Assembly: GCA_014904845.1 (NCBI GenBank)
Contig: MU119204.1
Location: 124,001-188,000, forward strand
Direction of reading: 5' to 3'
DNA: 64,000 nucleotides
Source of the DNA: Acephala macrosclerotiorum
Lineage: Eukaryota > Ascomycota > Leotiomycetes > Helotiales > Mollisiaceae
Below are positions 11,311 through 22,493 of this stretch, piece by piece (positions within the stretch are counted from its first letter, which is position 1; each line of letters begins with the position of its first letter). The position numbers and the translations under genes are program-made. The notes under the pieces are model-generated. The model ran no database searches. It was not told where the DNA came from and was given only the letters and a program-made list of their open reading frames with translations.

Positions 11311-11679
11311 CGATCCATCAGAAGCAAGTGGTTGTCCTCTTTGTCGTGGTCAAATGTTTGAGCCGAGGAGAGACCGTTGTGAGGGAGTGCTCAAATCGAG
11401 ACGAGGGCTGAGCACGTGACACCGAGTAATTCGCTAGGTAGTACGAGCAGAAGGAAAAGCTCTGAATGACCTTTAGATGTTCTTCCTTTGACTTCACAAT
11501 TGAAAGTTGGGAAATTTTCTTATATAATTGTTCTAAATTTATGTAGTCTGGTTCATGCTTCACACATCTATTTCCAAGATGTCAAGGGAACGCTGGATTT
11601 TTATTTCAAATGAAGTCTTTAATCTACGAATTTGTCGAGGGGTTGAAAGTAAGAACGGAGGAAATAATCTCCAGTTTCT
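11311..11679. other. Promoter region of DPH4, no gene seen
   Basis: About 370 bp, AT-rich in part, between the methyltransferase stop codon and the DPH4 start. No supported feature. Confidence 0.4.
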
Positions 11680-13138
11680 CTACTCCGGTCTTCGTCCATA
11701 GACGACAATGCTGTGAAAGACGTTAGCACTCTCTCCGAAGAACTTAGTCGAAGGTACTTACATGGGCAAATATGCATGAATACCCTTGTTGTTGATGTCC
11801 TTTCTTACCTTGGCAGTCATCTCCAAAACTTGCTCCTTGGTCAGGCCAGCGCCTCTTGTCAACACCGCCATGCTTAACCCTTCTAGCCCTCCCAAAATAT
11901 CTTCTCTCCAATAGCTTCCCAAGATTTTCATCCTCTCACCCTTTGGCCATGTATTCATCGGCCACTGAAAATGTTTCTCAGTAATATCGACAAATCCCGC
12001 CTCTTCAAAATACCTGACATAATTTCCGCTAAGCTTCCAGGAAGTTCCAAGTTTGGCAGCAGCATCAATAGTCAGGTCCGTCCAAGTTTGCATAGCAGTG
12101 CCTTGAAGAGTATCATCAATGGCCCGATGGGGCAAAATCATGTCTTGAAGCTCAAGGTAGCCTCCTGGTTTGAGGGAGTCGAAGGCTGACTTAAAAACAG
12201 CTGCAGGGTCCTTGAAGCAGGTCACCATCGCACGTGCGTGGATTAAATCGAATTTTACGGAGTAATTCCACTCATCTTCAAAATCATCGACCTCGAAGCG
12301 ACAATTTGATGGGATACTATCTTCGTTAACATAATTCAAAGAGTGAATGTGTGGGCCTAACCTACAACTCTGGCTGGATTGGGGAGAGGTCACTTCCGAT
12401 AACTTGAGCGTCAGGGAACTTGTTTGCTATAGTAGTTAGCTCCACAATATATGAATCCGTTTTGTTGGGATAGTTCGACAAGATTGATAACCTGGCCAAA
12501 GGGTATCGGGTCAACATTCTTACCAAACTCGATTGCCCAAATACCTGTCCCAGTCCCAATGTCTAAAACGTTACGTGGGTCTTTGACTGGCGCAAGAAAC
12601 AGGTTTTCGTAAAGCGTGATCAACCATAATTGATGCTGTAGATCTGATCGATACCTTAGGAAAGTGCATTGTCAGCTTCGCAGAGATCTCACCAAGTCTA
12701 TCTTTCTCAGCCTGGACTCTGGTAAGCTTCATATCTCATGGCTGGAGCTGATTCTTACGTCGTCGTTTGGTAGCATATATTCTGCAGAATCATTAGAAAG
12801 TGCAATACCGTAGGCTTTTTGGATGAACATACTGCCTTCTTTGTATCTGTGATATGTTCTTCCATTCTCCTCGACATAGTCGTATATGCTGGAATTCACC
12901 GACATAGTCGAAGTTTGAGGGGTCATTCCACCGATAGCAGAATCATTGTCGATATCGTAGTCGACCTGAGCAAAGCTTTAGATACTTTCCGCGTCTGAAA
13001 GTCCTGTTTTTCGAAATAACTTACATCGAGATGTTGTAGGGCACTCTCTTCAAGGTCACTATTTTGAGTCTTTCCTGACCCCGTTGATAACCCCGCATCC
13101 GTGACAGCATCGGCCACTGTCTGATCGGTACCACTCAT
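11680..13138 (-). CDS. LaeA-like SAM-dependent methyltransferase
   Basis: At least eight exons can be joined. MSGTDQTVADAVTDAG starts at ATG 13138, followed by VDYDIDNDSAIGG, the family signature YVEENGRTYHRYKEGKYMLP, then EKDRLDLQHQLWLITLYENL. SAM motif I is VLDIGTGTGIWAIEFANK, motif II VIGSDLSPIQP, then CRFEVDDFEDEW, FDLIHARAM and LKPGGYLELQD. The end is LPIIVVYGRRPE with a TAG at 11680-11682. All introns are GT..AG, and each join restores a family motif. These methyltransferases belong to the group around LaeA, the regulator of secondary metabolism. Most paralogues have no known substrate, so regulation of chromatin or metabolite clusters is only a family-level hint. No polyketide or peptide synthase lies in this window. 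Cytosolic or nuclear. The small exons make automatic models of this gene error-prone. Confidence 0.9.
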
Positions 13139-14451
13139 GGCGTCTTGTGCGTTCTCTACTCCTCGAGATGGCTAGTATTCAATGCTTGTACGACAGCAGA
13201 ATACAGCATAGATGGATCGTTGTACTAGAAGTAGTAAAGGTTCATGGTCGCAGTGAATCCAGTCCGACGCACTGAGGACTGACATTGTGGGCCAAAAGCA
13301 ATAAATGGGTCTGCCCGGCGATGGAAGAGCTGTTGCGTCCAATAATGACGCCATTCTAGAATCTCCAACAGGAAGATGCCTCGTCCACGCGGGTTGGCGT
13401 TGCGCTTCGGGGTTAGTGTGGGTTCTGATAACGTGGTGGTGCGGCCAAGATCCCGTGGCTTCTCAAATCCTCTGAACTCAAAACAAAAAAGACAGAAAGA
13501 TGCAGGGTCCCGCGATGCATGAAGTGAGATCTTTAAAAATAAATTCAGGACGGGTTCTTCAACCGAAGAGGGAGGATGCTACCTCGGATACTTACATGAT
13601 CTCAATGTCAGTTCGAATTTCCTACTGTTTTTAATGTTATCGAAACAATTGAGAATGTCTTTTAACCAGCAGCAGGCGGCACCCAGAAACATTACCTTGT
13701 GCGTTCTTGATTTGATCAGCTCCGATGCATGTGCAACAAACCGCGCCTGCCCAGTTGATAGAGTCTACTGCTGTTTATCCTATCATCATTTTCTAGCCTT
13801 GGTTTCGTTGATATTTCAATTGCGAGGACATAGTAGTCCCGATCGTTGAAGCGAATGTCGTGCCTGGAAAGGATGCTCAAAACTTCGTCTCCATCTCCCA
13901 AACAACATGCACTAATACACTCAACCTCCCTTATGTACGAGTGCGCAATACTCCTCTCCATCTTGCGTAGTCTTCAACCACCGATGGCGAAATGTATGAG
14001 ATCCCTCCGCGTCTCATAAACCCAGAGATCACGAGCATCTTGATTGGATCTGGTCAGCAAAGCTCTCGGCAAACAAAAGGGGGCAGAACCCTCGCACATC
14101 GAAGCCGTTCACTCAAATATCCCAAATTTCGGGCAATTGTCTCAAACACTGTCTCAATCTCGGAAGCAACTCTCGGAACAATCGTTCGTTAAACAAGATA
14201 AATAGAGAAGGAGGATCTAATCTGATGATCCACGTGATGACTTCCCTCCTTCCATTTAACCGCGACTTTCATTCGCTGACGATCCCGAACCTCTTCCTTA
14301 CTACCCACGAGCCGAAATAAATGTTAATCGCGAGGTGATTGTGGCCGTGTTACCAAGGGGTAGTGAGACTAATCATCTCTCCACGATTCACGGTGTTTTG
14401 CTGTGTCTAGTTAAATACTGGCCTGTGTTTATTAATATTTATTATAGCCTG
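13139..14451. other. Intergenic, no gene seen
   Basis: About 1.3 kb upstream of the methyltransferase, up to the MITE-like element. Only short frames without recognisable domains. Confidence 0.4.
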
Positions 14452-14785
14452 TAATAGCCGGTTAACCTCCTTACGAGCTGGGCTTCACGGGTCTGTGCGC
14501 CACAGGGCATATTTTCGCCTTTAGCGAGCCACTTTTTTGCCTTAAACTTCAAAAGTTACGACCATTATTTTAAAACTTTACAAGCACCACTTTTTCAATT
14601 TACTTTAAATCTCGGCTTCGAGTTTCATTTTGGTTGAATTGCGTTTTTAATCCCTTAATCGTCTATAATTCGAGATTTTATTCCCTATTTTCTTCGAAAA
14701 TACCCTGAGCGCACAGACCCGTGAAGCCCAGCTCGTTAGCTCGCTTCGCTCACAAAAGCGAGCTAAGGAGGTTAACCGGCTATTA
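14452..14785. mobile_element. MITE-like non-autonomous element with long terminal inverted repeats
   Basis: A left arm of about 49 bp (14452-14500) beginning TAATAGCCGGTTAACCTCC and containing GAGCTGGGCTTCACGGGTC is matched in reverse complement by the right arm (14709-14785, ending GGAGGTTAACCGGCTATTA). The two arms are identical in the blocks I compared, except that the right arm carries an extra palindromic 28 bp (near 14736-14766). The interior (about 210 bp) is AT-rich and has no open frame. The total of 334 bp, the long inverted repeats and the lack of coding capacity fit a miniature inverted-repeat element. The outermost bases are themselves complementary (TAATA and TATTA), so the target-site duplication is ambiguous. 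A TA dinucleotide flanking GCCGG would fit a Tc1/mariner-type mover. No transposase is nearby. Confidence 0.75.
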
Positions 14786-15257
14786 GAGAGCACATTTTCC
14801 ATGTGTCATAGCCCCCTATTTCAACCCTTTTCAATCGCCAACTCTTCCAATCCCCGCAAAATGTTATGTAATAGCAACTTTCCTTCCCATTCCATTGGCA
14901 TAATCATCATCTCCGTCATAGTTGGCGTAAAGTCAAAAGCAAATATGAGGCTGGCATGCGGCACTTGTCGCTTCCCCAGATCTCAAATCAGGAAGCGCCT
15001 TGCCATATTGAGCAAAGAGCGTAGCGAATCTTACATTTCCACATTTGGCGTGCTCGGTTTCGTGCTACCTAGGTCCGGAGATGCTATTTCCTACTGTCAT
15101 AGTCACCATTGTGCATTGTTCTATTTACTGCTTAAAATGGCCTTATCTTGCTTTCCCTCGGAGACGAGCAGGTCGTCTCTTCATGTCCTATCTCTGCAAC
15201 GTCAATTTACCTCATTCGATTTGAATTTGGATGGAAAGATAAGAAGGCTTCAACCTA
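14786..15257. other. Promoter region of the HPP gene
   Basis: About 470 bp between the MITE-like element and the HPP start. A 154-residue frame (14801-15265) fills it but is compositionally odd and overlaps the HPP start codon, so I treat it as leader sequence. Confidence 0.45.
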
Positions 15258-16223
15258 ATGGCTAGTCCAGCCTTTGACTTCGATGTAGACCACTACATCA
15301 ACCCAATCCTCCCTTGGTCACGGATCTACCTCCTCCCAAAGTCGATATCATGGTTCCTGGGCTACAGAGCAGAGCACAGCCGCCCAATTGGGAGTGTCCT
15401 GATCTGGTGGTGGGCTTTCTTTGGAGCTTTCTGTAGCATTCTTGTCATTGAAGCTGTATTTCAAACAGAAAGGTTCAAGATGGAAAAGACACCACTTGTG
15501 ATTGCCAGCCTGGTACGAAGTCCTCAATCTTTACAACGAATACAAGCTAACACGAATACATAGGGAGCAGCCGCAATCCTTGAATTTCACACCATCGACT
15601 CGCCTCTGGCTCAACCCCGCAATTGTCTTATAGGACAACTCTTAGCAGCAGTGATTGGTGTGAGCATTACCAAGTTATTTCAGCTCAACTCGAATTTTGA
15701 GAGCTTGCGCTGGATTGCCGGTGCTCTTTCTGTTGGCATAACATCCGCCGCAATGGGGTTCACCAAGACTGTCCACCCACCCGCTGGAGCTACCGCCTTA
15801 CTTGCTGCAACATCGAAGGATATTACCGAACTAGGATGGTTTCTAGTACCATTGATCCTGCTTGGTAGCAGTTTGATGCTATCCGTCGCTTGTGTCATCA
15901 ACAACATCCAGAGGCAGTTTCCAATGTACTGGTGGACCCCAGTAGATCTGAGTCGACCGAAGCAAAACGACGTCGAGAAACAGGAAGGAGGGATTAAAGA
16001 TCATGTGAAGGATGAAGAATCGAGTTGGAGTGAGCATTTGGAAGGCAAGGAGTCGAGGATAATAATTGATGACGAACGGGTTTCCATTCCTGATTGGGTA
16101 GTACTTGATGCGGAGGAGAAGGCTATTCTGGAAATCTTGCGCTCAAGATTGCAGGAAGGGTCGAAAGGGGCTAAATGGAGGGATACCGATGAGACACGAG
16201 TAACGTCTTCTTGCGAGAATTGA
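15258..16223 (+). CDS. HPP-family integral membrane protein
   Basis: Two exons (15258-15512 and 15564-16223) around a 51-bp intron give 304 residues. The N-terminus reads FDFDVDHYINPILPWSRIYLLPK, standard for fungal HPP proteins. Several hydrophobic segments follow: IWWWAFFGAFCSILVIEAV, the segment after GAAAILEFHTI, LLAAVIGVSITKLF, WIAGALSVGITSAAMG and LVPLILLGSSLMLSVACV. The namesake motif is in TKTVHPPAGATALLAAT. The C-terminal third is hydrophilic and acidic (VEKQEGGIKDHVKDEESS) and faces one side of the membrane. Some plant and bacterial HPP proteins are reported as nitrite transporters of organelles. For fungal members the role is not settled, so transport is an inference. The start at ATG 15258 fits the conserved N-terminus. 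The MITE-like element lies 470 bp upstream. Confidence 0.92.
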
Positions 16224-17742
16224 AACTTCTTCGCACAAATTATTTTTCGAGTCTTTTTGGAACCTAACCGATTATTTCGTAACGGTTGGTTTGGGCATTT
16301 GCTATATCTGCCGCGTATCGAGGCAGCGTGCCCAGGCACTCCTGGTGCCCATCTCCTTCTGGGAAACGCAAGGTTCAGCATATTTGCCGATTTGACAAGA
16401 TACCAACGACCTCGCTAACAATAGCCCAGGAGTTTTCGCCTAGGAAGGTAGACGGTATTAATGTGTTTCTCCCAGAACTCTGCCCACGGCATGTCCCATA
16501 TCCAATTTCCGAGGTCATTGTACTTGAATTGCGGCTGTTCCTGATAATTGGTGATATTGATATTCTTGCCATGTTTAATAACTATTTATGTGGCTTATAT
16601 CACATCCTCTTTGTGCACGAAGTTTTCTCAAGCCCGAGGCTCGAGGCCGTCGATCATGGCTAAGGTACAGCTAGTGAAAGATGGTTCAGCCTCGGGACTA
16701 TTACGCTCAGAAAGGAGTTCCGCAGCTTACAAACTAGAGACCCCCTCGATGACATTCGGAACATCCTCACAGCGGGTAATGGAACGTAGCTCCCTCCATC
16801 TGGTACTGATGAGGCAAAGATTTTCCAAATAGATCTAGTCATAGTGGACCTTGTATGGAAAACTAATGTCGGTGAGGAAGTCGAGCTGGAGACTACTCAG
16901 CGGTTCTAATGTCTCGACAAGGTGAACCCAGGGATTTTGACGCATCACCAGGACGGCCCAATTGTGATGTGCCGTATCTGCGAAAGCTATTCTTGAGACA
17001 AGGGAGCCAGATAGTTTAGAAGTTGCTCAATATGTGTGAAGGCGATATCAACTCAGCTGAGTTAGAGGCCTGTTAACTCCTCGTTAATTTGACGGCAGGC
17101 ACCAAGTATGCCAAGCCCATCGGATGCAGGTTGTTGTACTAGTTGTCCCCTACGGCCATCTAGTACCCGCCTAAAGATCAGCAGTGTGGAGTCAAAGAGG
17201 TTAGAATAGATTTGGTCTTGTAGCTCTCTAGGAGGTTGCAAAAGACGAGATTTCGACTAAATAAATCAAGTGATTGGCCAAGGTTTCTGCAGCTGGCATT
17301 ATTTCCTTGCCGAGCATGGCTTCCTTCCATTCGAGATCTATTGTGAAAGTGAGCGTCTTCCTGCTTTGGAGAAAATGTCTAGGACAGTTGCAGAGCGATG
17401 GTGTGGTGATCGTGACTCGACTTCAAGTCAAAGTAAAAATAAGAGCAAGAGCAATCCTCTTTCTAGACTAAATCGATATTTTCCGGATGATGCTATCCAA
17501 ATTGTGGTACGCTACCTGTAGTGGCCGAGATGGGGCAGTTCTCCTTTTCCGCCTACGGAGGTAGCTCCCGTCGCTCTTTGGATTGAGACGATAATAAATG
17601 AAAGGAACATCTTCGATACCAACATTGCATAATGCATAGAAAATATTGCGTTCCCGGACATTGTCATACGTTCCTCCTTCCCGCCCCCCCACCGCTCCTC
17701 CCCATTCCCCCTCCTTCCCGTTCCATATGGTCCATCATTTCT
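16224..17742. other. Intergenic with a decayed coding relic
   Basis: About 1.5 kb between the HPP gene and the GPI-anchored protein gene. No intact gene is seen. The section 16415-16993 on the minus strand retains protein-like sequence with stops (separate entry). The remainder is featureless. Confidence 0.45.
16415..16993 (-). pseudogene. Possible relic of an unidentified protein-coding gene
   Basis: In one constant minus-strand frame there are protein-like stretches: HHNWAVLVMRQNPWVHL, ETLEPLSSLQLDFLTDI, RWRELRSITRCEDVPNVIE and, further on, DLGNWIWDMPWAEFWEKHI and TVYLPRRKLLG. In-frame stop codons interrupt them. The regular leucine spacing in the first part recalls fungal F-box/leucine-rich proteins, but I do not recognise a family with confidence. 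It could also be a coincidence of composition. Confidence 0.3.
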
Positions 17743-18519
17743 CTACAACACCAACGCCACAAACCCCACAATAGCCATCACGCCACCAAAACACATCTTC
17801 GCCCCCACAACCGCACCCGAAGCCTGAAGATACGTCGGCGCAGCCGTAGCTTCGCCCTTCGCACTATCAATCGCAGTCACAGTCATAGTAGCATTAAACG
17901 GATTAACAGGGGCTGTCATCTCCGGCACCATCGTTCCCTGCGTAGTCGCTGAAACAAGATCTCCCATTCCAAGGATGACAATGGAAGGAGCTAAAGCGAC
18001 CTGGATAGTGGATGTTGGTAGCACAGGTGCGGGAGAAGTGCTGGTACTTGTGGCTGGAGCTGTGGTTGCTATTAAAGACAGCGTGTCGTATGAGGTTGGA
18101 AGACTGAATGAGAGTCGGGCAGCGCAGATTCCAGGGGATTCGGTCTGGATGTTGGTTAGAAGGGTTGGGAAAGTGGGAGTTGGGGAACTTACGTTGTGGC
18201 AGCAGTAACCTGCAACAGGAGCGCAGAAGTCGCCAGCCCCACAATAGCCATCGTCGAGTAAACAGCAAGTCTGGTACTGATGTTAGCTCGAAAGATCTTG
18301 GAAGATGAATGGAAAGCGGCCTGCCTCTCCAAGTGTTGGATTGTAGCAATAATGGTTGTCGATTGGACCGCAACTGATTGACCCAGCGCCGTAAGTTTCT
18401 TGGCATGTATAATATGCTCGTTTCAACTTTGATTGTTGAATGGACCTGTGGGAAGTTGACTCTGCAGTTGCGAGAACAGCAAAGGTGGCTGCAAGGCCAA
18501 TGCAACCGAATGATTTCAT
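17743..18519 (-). CDS. Secreted ten-cysteine protein with predicted GPI anchor
   Basis: Three exons (18325-18519, 18193-18270, 17743-18144) give 224 residues in a continuous frame. ATG 18519 opens a signal peptide (MKSFGCIGLAATFAVLATAE). The mature N-terminal domain has ten cysteines over roughly 60 residues: YYTCQETYGAGSISC, NHYCYNPTLGETCC, DDGYCGAGDFCAP, GYCCHN and PGICAARL. A Ser/Thr/Ala-rich stretch follows (TTAPATSTSTSPAP). The C-terminus is a hydrophobic tail without charges at the end (MAIVGFVALVL), as expected for GPI attachment. The first intron only works with a GC donor at 18324 (GAG|GC), which restores the CC pair. The second is a normal GTAAGT intron. Location would be cell wall or plasma membrane outer face. 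Function unknown. It resembles general fungal cysteine-rich GPI proteins and is a candidate surface or effector-type protein. Confidence 0.8.
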
Positions 18520-18981
18520 ATTGATGGAAAATGAATGCACGAAATGAGAGCTGAAGGGAATGTATGAAGTTGGATCTGATCAAAGGAATTGAAGGTAGAG
18601 ACTGTCGAATCTGTTGAACCGCATGATGATGGGTGATAGCTCATTCTTATAACGATTGTCTCTACCAGGAGAAGGATGATTTCAACTTCGATACAAGGAG
18701 AAGTACTCCTGTAAAGGGTGCTGAGGAATGTGTTGATATCTTTAGATATATTCAGAGAATTCAATGTATGGGAAGGGAGATGATGTTTCGAATGAACACG
18801 GATCTATCAAATTGACTTCTGATAGCCTTGCTGCTCATGTTAATAAAATGTCTCTGCTTGGAAAACTGTTGGGAACAGCAAGGAACTTCTGACTGAAAAG
18901 GGGTATCGAAAATGTCTTACCAACAACACCTCCCCTTGACTGCACAAGCAACAAACGGGATCACAAAATATTGTCCGAGCT
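18520..18981. other. Spacer between the two secreted-protein genes
   Basis: About 460 bp holding the promoter of the GPI-anchored protein gene and the 3' end of its neighbour. No further gene is seen. Confidence 0.4.
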
Positions 18982-19418
18982 TCAAGCACAGGCATAATCC
19001 GCATAGCAGACCGTATCACCAGATTCATAGACAACTGTCCTCGTTAATCGTGTACACTTCAATGTCCCCTTCACCGAAGTCCCTGCTTTTACTGTGTATG
19101 CATCCTCCTCTCCAATCGTGACCGTGAAGTTGAGAGGCGATCCTGGCAGCGTCCTTACTGTGCTGTCTTCGCAGTCGATTGATTCCGTGGGATTGAGAAC
19201 GGAAATGAGTTTTGGATTCGAGGCTGGGAAATTTTGGGGTAGACAAATAGCAATCGATCTCGGCGTGCTGGGTGTCGGGTGTTGGTGCTGAGGAAGCAGT
19301 TGGTGAGGTAGAAGATTGGTTTTGACTGTGCTCTTGGGGTGGCAAGTACTGAGACGGACGTTGATGGCATGACAAGAACAAGAATCGCGAGAATGCGCAG
19401 AGTGAACAATGAATGCAT
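18982..19418 (-). CDS. Small secreted protein, 125 residues
   Basis: Two exons (19327-19418 and 18982-19267) around a 59-bp GT..AG intron join in frame. ATG 19418 opens a good signal peptide (MHSLFTLRILAILVLVMPST, then SVSVLATPRA). The mature part is about 95 residues with five cysteines (AICLPQ, IDCEDS, LKCTRL, VCYADYACA) and a plausible beta-rich sequence (SPLNFTVTIGEEDAYTVKAG, VKGTLKCTRLTRTVVYESG). No anchor or membrane segment is seen, so it is probably released. I do not recognise a family. Size, signal peptide and cysteines are those of candidate effectors or cell-wall proteins, but an odd number of cysteines makes full pairing uncertain. The intron has a weak donor (GTCAAA), so the exon boundary could differ. 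It is adjacent to and co-oriented with the ten-cysteine GPI protein. Confidence 0.65.
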
Positions 19419-20945
19419 CGTTGTGTATGCTCGGTGACACGATTCACGAAGACTTAAGTAGGCTGGAAGTAGAAACGCAAGAACGATGCTGGGGAAATGA
19501 AGCAAAAGAGGAAAGGACATTGGAAAGAAGAAGTATGCAACAGGTACATAGCTTAGTTGCCTAACTAAAATGAAGTTACATGGAGAACGCGCTTCCTCAC
19601 ATGAACCTTGCGAGTCGCTTGACGGTTGGTTCTTTTGTGTATTGACTTCTCGCTAGCTGCTTAGCTTACCACAAGAGGAGGGGCTTTTGAATAAATAGAA
19701 ACGGTGTATATCGGTGGTTTGAAGGCGTCCGATATCTTGAGCTACTCACTCAGAGACGCAGACGTCCACATTAAGACCTGACAAGATATCCTCAACTTCA
19801 TCTCGGAGCACCAGCTCCTCTCCTCTGGATCTCTTTACTAGGAACTAAACACATTATCCGCTTCGCTACCACCCCACCCTCTCAACGGACACTAGAATCT
19901 CGGAAGCCCTTCCCTACCATAGTGTACCAAAATCCCTACCAAAAACAGCTTCGCGAGATATAAATATCTCACCTCGTCTCGTCTACTACTTCCCGTTTCA
20001 CTATTAACGCCCAACCCAACCAACATCTTCAACATCCCGAGGGCAACTTTGCCGGTAGGCCTGAAAGCCACTCCGGACCCATCTAGATGGCTCTACTGTC
20101 ATTTGCCTAAACACAACTGTGAAATGTAGACGCTCTATGATTGCGGCTCGGGTCCATCCACCTGGGGGCTATTCTCTCTCTTTTGAAGGAGGATAGCATT
20201 CTCCACAATACTGCATCAGCGATGCCGTGCATACGCCTCGTGCCGTATATGGCATGGAAGAAACGAACCACGGGCCAAATCTCCATAGGCTTCTCGGCAA
20301 TCTCGTACGACTTGCAACAGGAAACACCTTTTGCTTGAAGTATTGGTAGAAATACTCCGTACAATGAAAGAAGAGGCATGGAGGACCGGTAAGTTCGATG
20401 TCCTGCATGCCGATTATCGGTAGTTAATGCCGGATATATGATCTCTGGGGAGAAAGCGAGGGGAGGAGGTGCAATGTGCAACAGTTAAAGGCCTGCAAGA
20501 AAGCCATAACCGCGAATATGTATGTATGCGAATGTACATGAGCGGGATCGGATTATCGCGCCTATGGAGGATACTATAATCCCTAGCATATGGCAGCGAT
20601 CTTATGAATACCGACGACGTGCAGCAAAGATGTATAAAAAGGTACAAAGATTATTGGGAAGAAGTTCTAGATGGTTTCTAAATGGGTCAGTGGGAAGACC
20701 CATTTCAGTATATAGTCTACAGCAGCAACACAGAGTCACTGACCTTGATGTGCTGAAAGGTAGGAAAAGGCTTGTGAAGTGCGATGAAATTGAGGAACAA
20801 CCATCGTGCTCTATGACAGATAAAAGGATCTTTCCTCTTTTCTTTTGTTCAAACATGTCTAGAAAAATGCTGCGACCTAACGCCTCCGCCATGCCCAAAT
20901 AATCGTCTCTCTTCATCATGCATCTCAACTCATCTTCATCAAACA
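19419..20945. other. Intergenic, no gene seen
   Basis: About 1.5 kb. A TATAAATA sequence near 19960 followed by a pyrimidine-rich stretch looks like a plus-strand promoter and leader, but I find no convincing open frame after it. A transcript with tiny exons or a non-coding transcript is possible. Confidence 0.35.
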
Positions 20946-22493
20946 TCAATACGGAGCGCACCCGTTCTCTGCTCTGGCAAAAGCTCCGGAAAAGAACTCC
21001 TGCATCGCCAAATAATGGAATAGGATACCTCCTAGGACCGCGAAATGCCAAAGATTATGACTACCACCGATGTAATCAAACGCACCAGGACACCATCTCT
21101 CCGGCACTTGGCTAGCATAAACGCATGCTCCAACCAAATAGACAGTGATGCTCTTCGTTATCGGTGCGTAGAATTCCCAAGCCCAGGCGCCCCCTCGAGT
21201 CAAGTTGAGCTGCAGAACTGGTGCGAAACCCGTTGCTCCTAGCGTGACATAGAACGCTACTCGAGCCCAAGCCAGATCGTTGCGGTTGAAGGTGGGATGC
21301 CAAGGCAGAATAACACCACCTACACCCAAGGTCGCTGTGAGGGTCATGTAGATCCACCGACTGACTGGCTCGCAGTAGAATGCTGTGTATTCCGTTGTCA
21401 TGATCGAGGCTGCAATAAGCAGAGAGATGCCGGTGTAGTCTACACAGGCGAAGCGTTCCATGAGCGTTTGGTCGGCTACACTGTTCATTGTGTGCCACAT
21501 AGTACTGCAGACTAGACACTTGCAGGCGGCGAAGAAGAAGACGCCTGCGATGAAGACATCCACCTTCGTGCTCAGAGAGAAGTTGACGCTCGTAGGGTAG
21601 AAGTAGAACGCAATGGCTAGGACGATCATCAGACCTATGGCATGCGACCAAATATTGACCAGCTCGTTTGAGATGCCGAACATGGACCGTACACAATCGA
21701 CCTTGGATTCCTTGAAACGGTAGCCCTTGACGATATGGGGGTTGACTCTCCATGGAACTGGTAGATCCTCATATCTGATGAGACCATGTTCTCGGGCTCG
21801 GGCAACGGCACGCTGGATATGCTCCTCCACAGACTCGGCAGCTTTCTTCGCACGCTCAATACCCTCGTCAACCACTTCTCTTGCTCTCTCAAATCCCTCA
21901 TCTACCACTCTTCGTCCTTCGCCCATGAGTGTTTCCGCTGCTCCGGCAAAGCCCTGTTCTCGCATCTTATAGGCCCTGGCTTCGAAGTCCGATAATATGG
22001 TTTCGAGGAGACCGATGCCGGTATGTATCTTCTCATTCAGCGTTTCTTTCGCAGCCAGCGCGTCTTGATATCGTGACTCGACCGTCTCGACCATAACCTT
22101 AGCTCTCCTCCTTCCAGCACCTATGACCTCCCCCGAGACCTGCGAGCAGTGTGCCCGTACAGCTTGTAGCGTAGCATAAGCTCTCGAAATTCCCGCATCG
22201 AAGTTGAGGTTTCCATAATTCTCTAAGAAGTCTAACCTTCTCTCCAGCTCTGAGAGAAAGATATCGACCTATAATCTGATCAGACATTGTGCCTACATTC
22301 TGTGGCATTTAGAGCATACTCTGAGCAATAACCTATCGTCTTCCATAGCGCCGTCACTCTTCCGTCTTGGATGAAAACTCGAATGCCTCCTCCTGTAAGT
22401 CGGCTTCCTCTCCTCTTCCTTCCCAGTACTCGTAGCCGTATCCGAATCCTCATACGACTCAACCGTCAAAGACGGTCCCGCACAGACAACCAT
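20946..22493 (-). CDS. IZH3: Hemolysin III / PAQR-family membrane protein (Izh3-like)
   Basis: Exon 1 starts at ATG 22493 (MVVCAGPSLTVESYEDSDT) and ends RLLLR. A GTATGC..TATAG intron joins it to VDIFLSELERRLDFLENYGN, after which the frame is open to 20946. The N-terminal 200 residues are soluble and helical (ERAREVVDEGIERAKKAAES), a hallmark of the Izh3 branch. The C-terminal half has seven predicted membrane segments with the family motifs SNELVNIWSHAIGL, CSTMWHTMNS, CVDYTGISLLI and GGSHNLWHFAVLGG. The histidines and aspartate in these motifs are the metal-dependent hydrolase-like site of the PAQR/CREST superfamily. Yeast Izh proteins affect zinc and sterol homeostasis. Membership is clear, the physiological role here is inferred. 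Confidence 0.92.

Noticed and set aside
14801..15265. 154-codon frame from an ATG just after the MITE
   Set aside because: Overlaps the HPP start codon in another frame and has composition unlike real proteins. Better read as promoter and leader.
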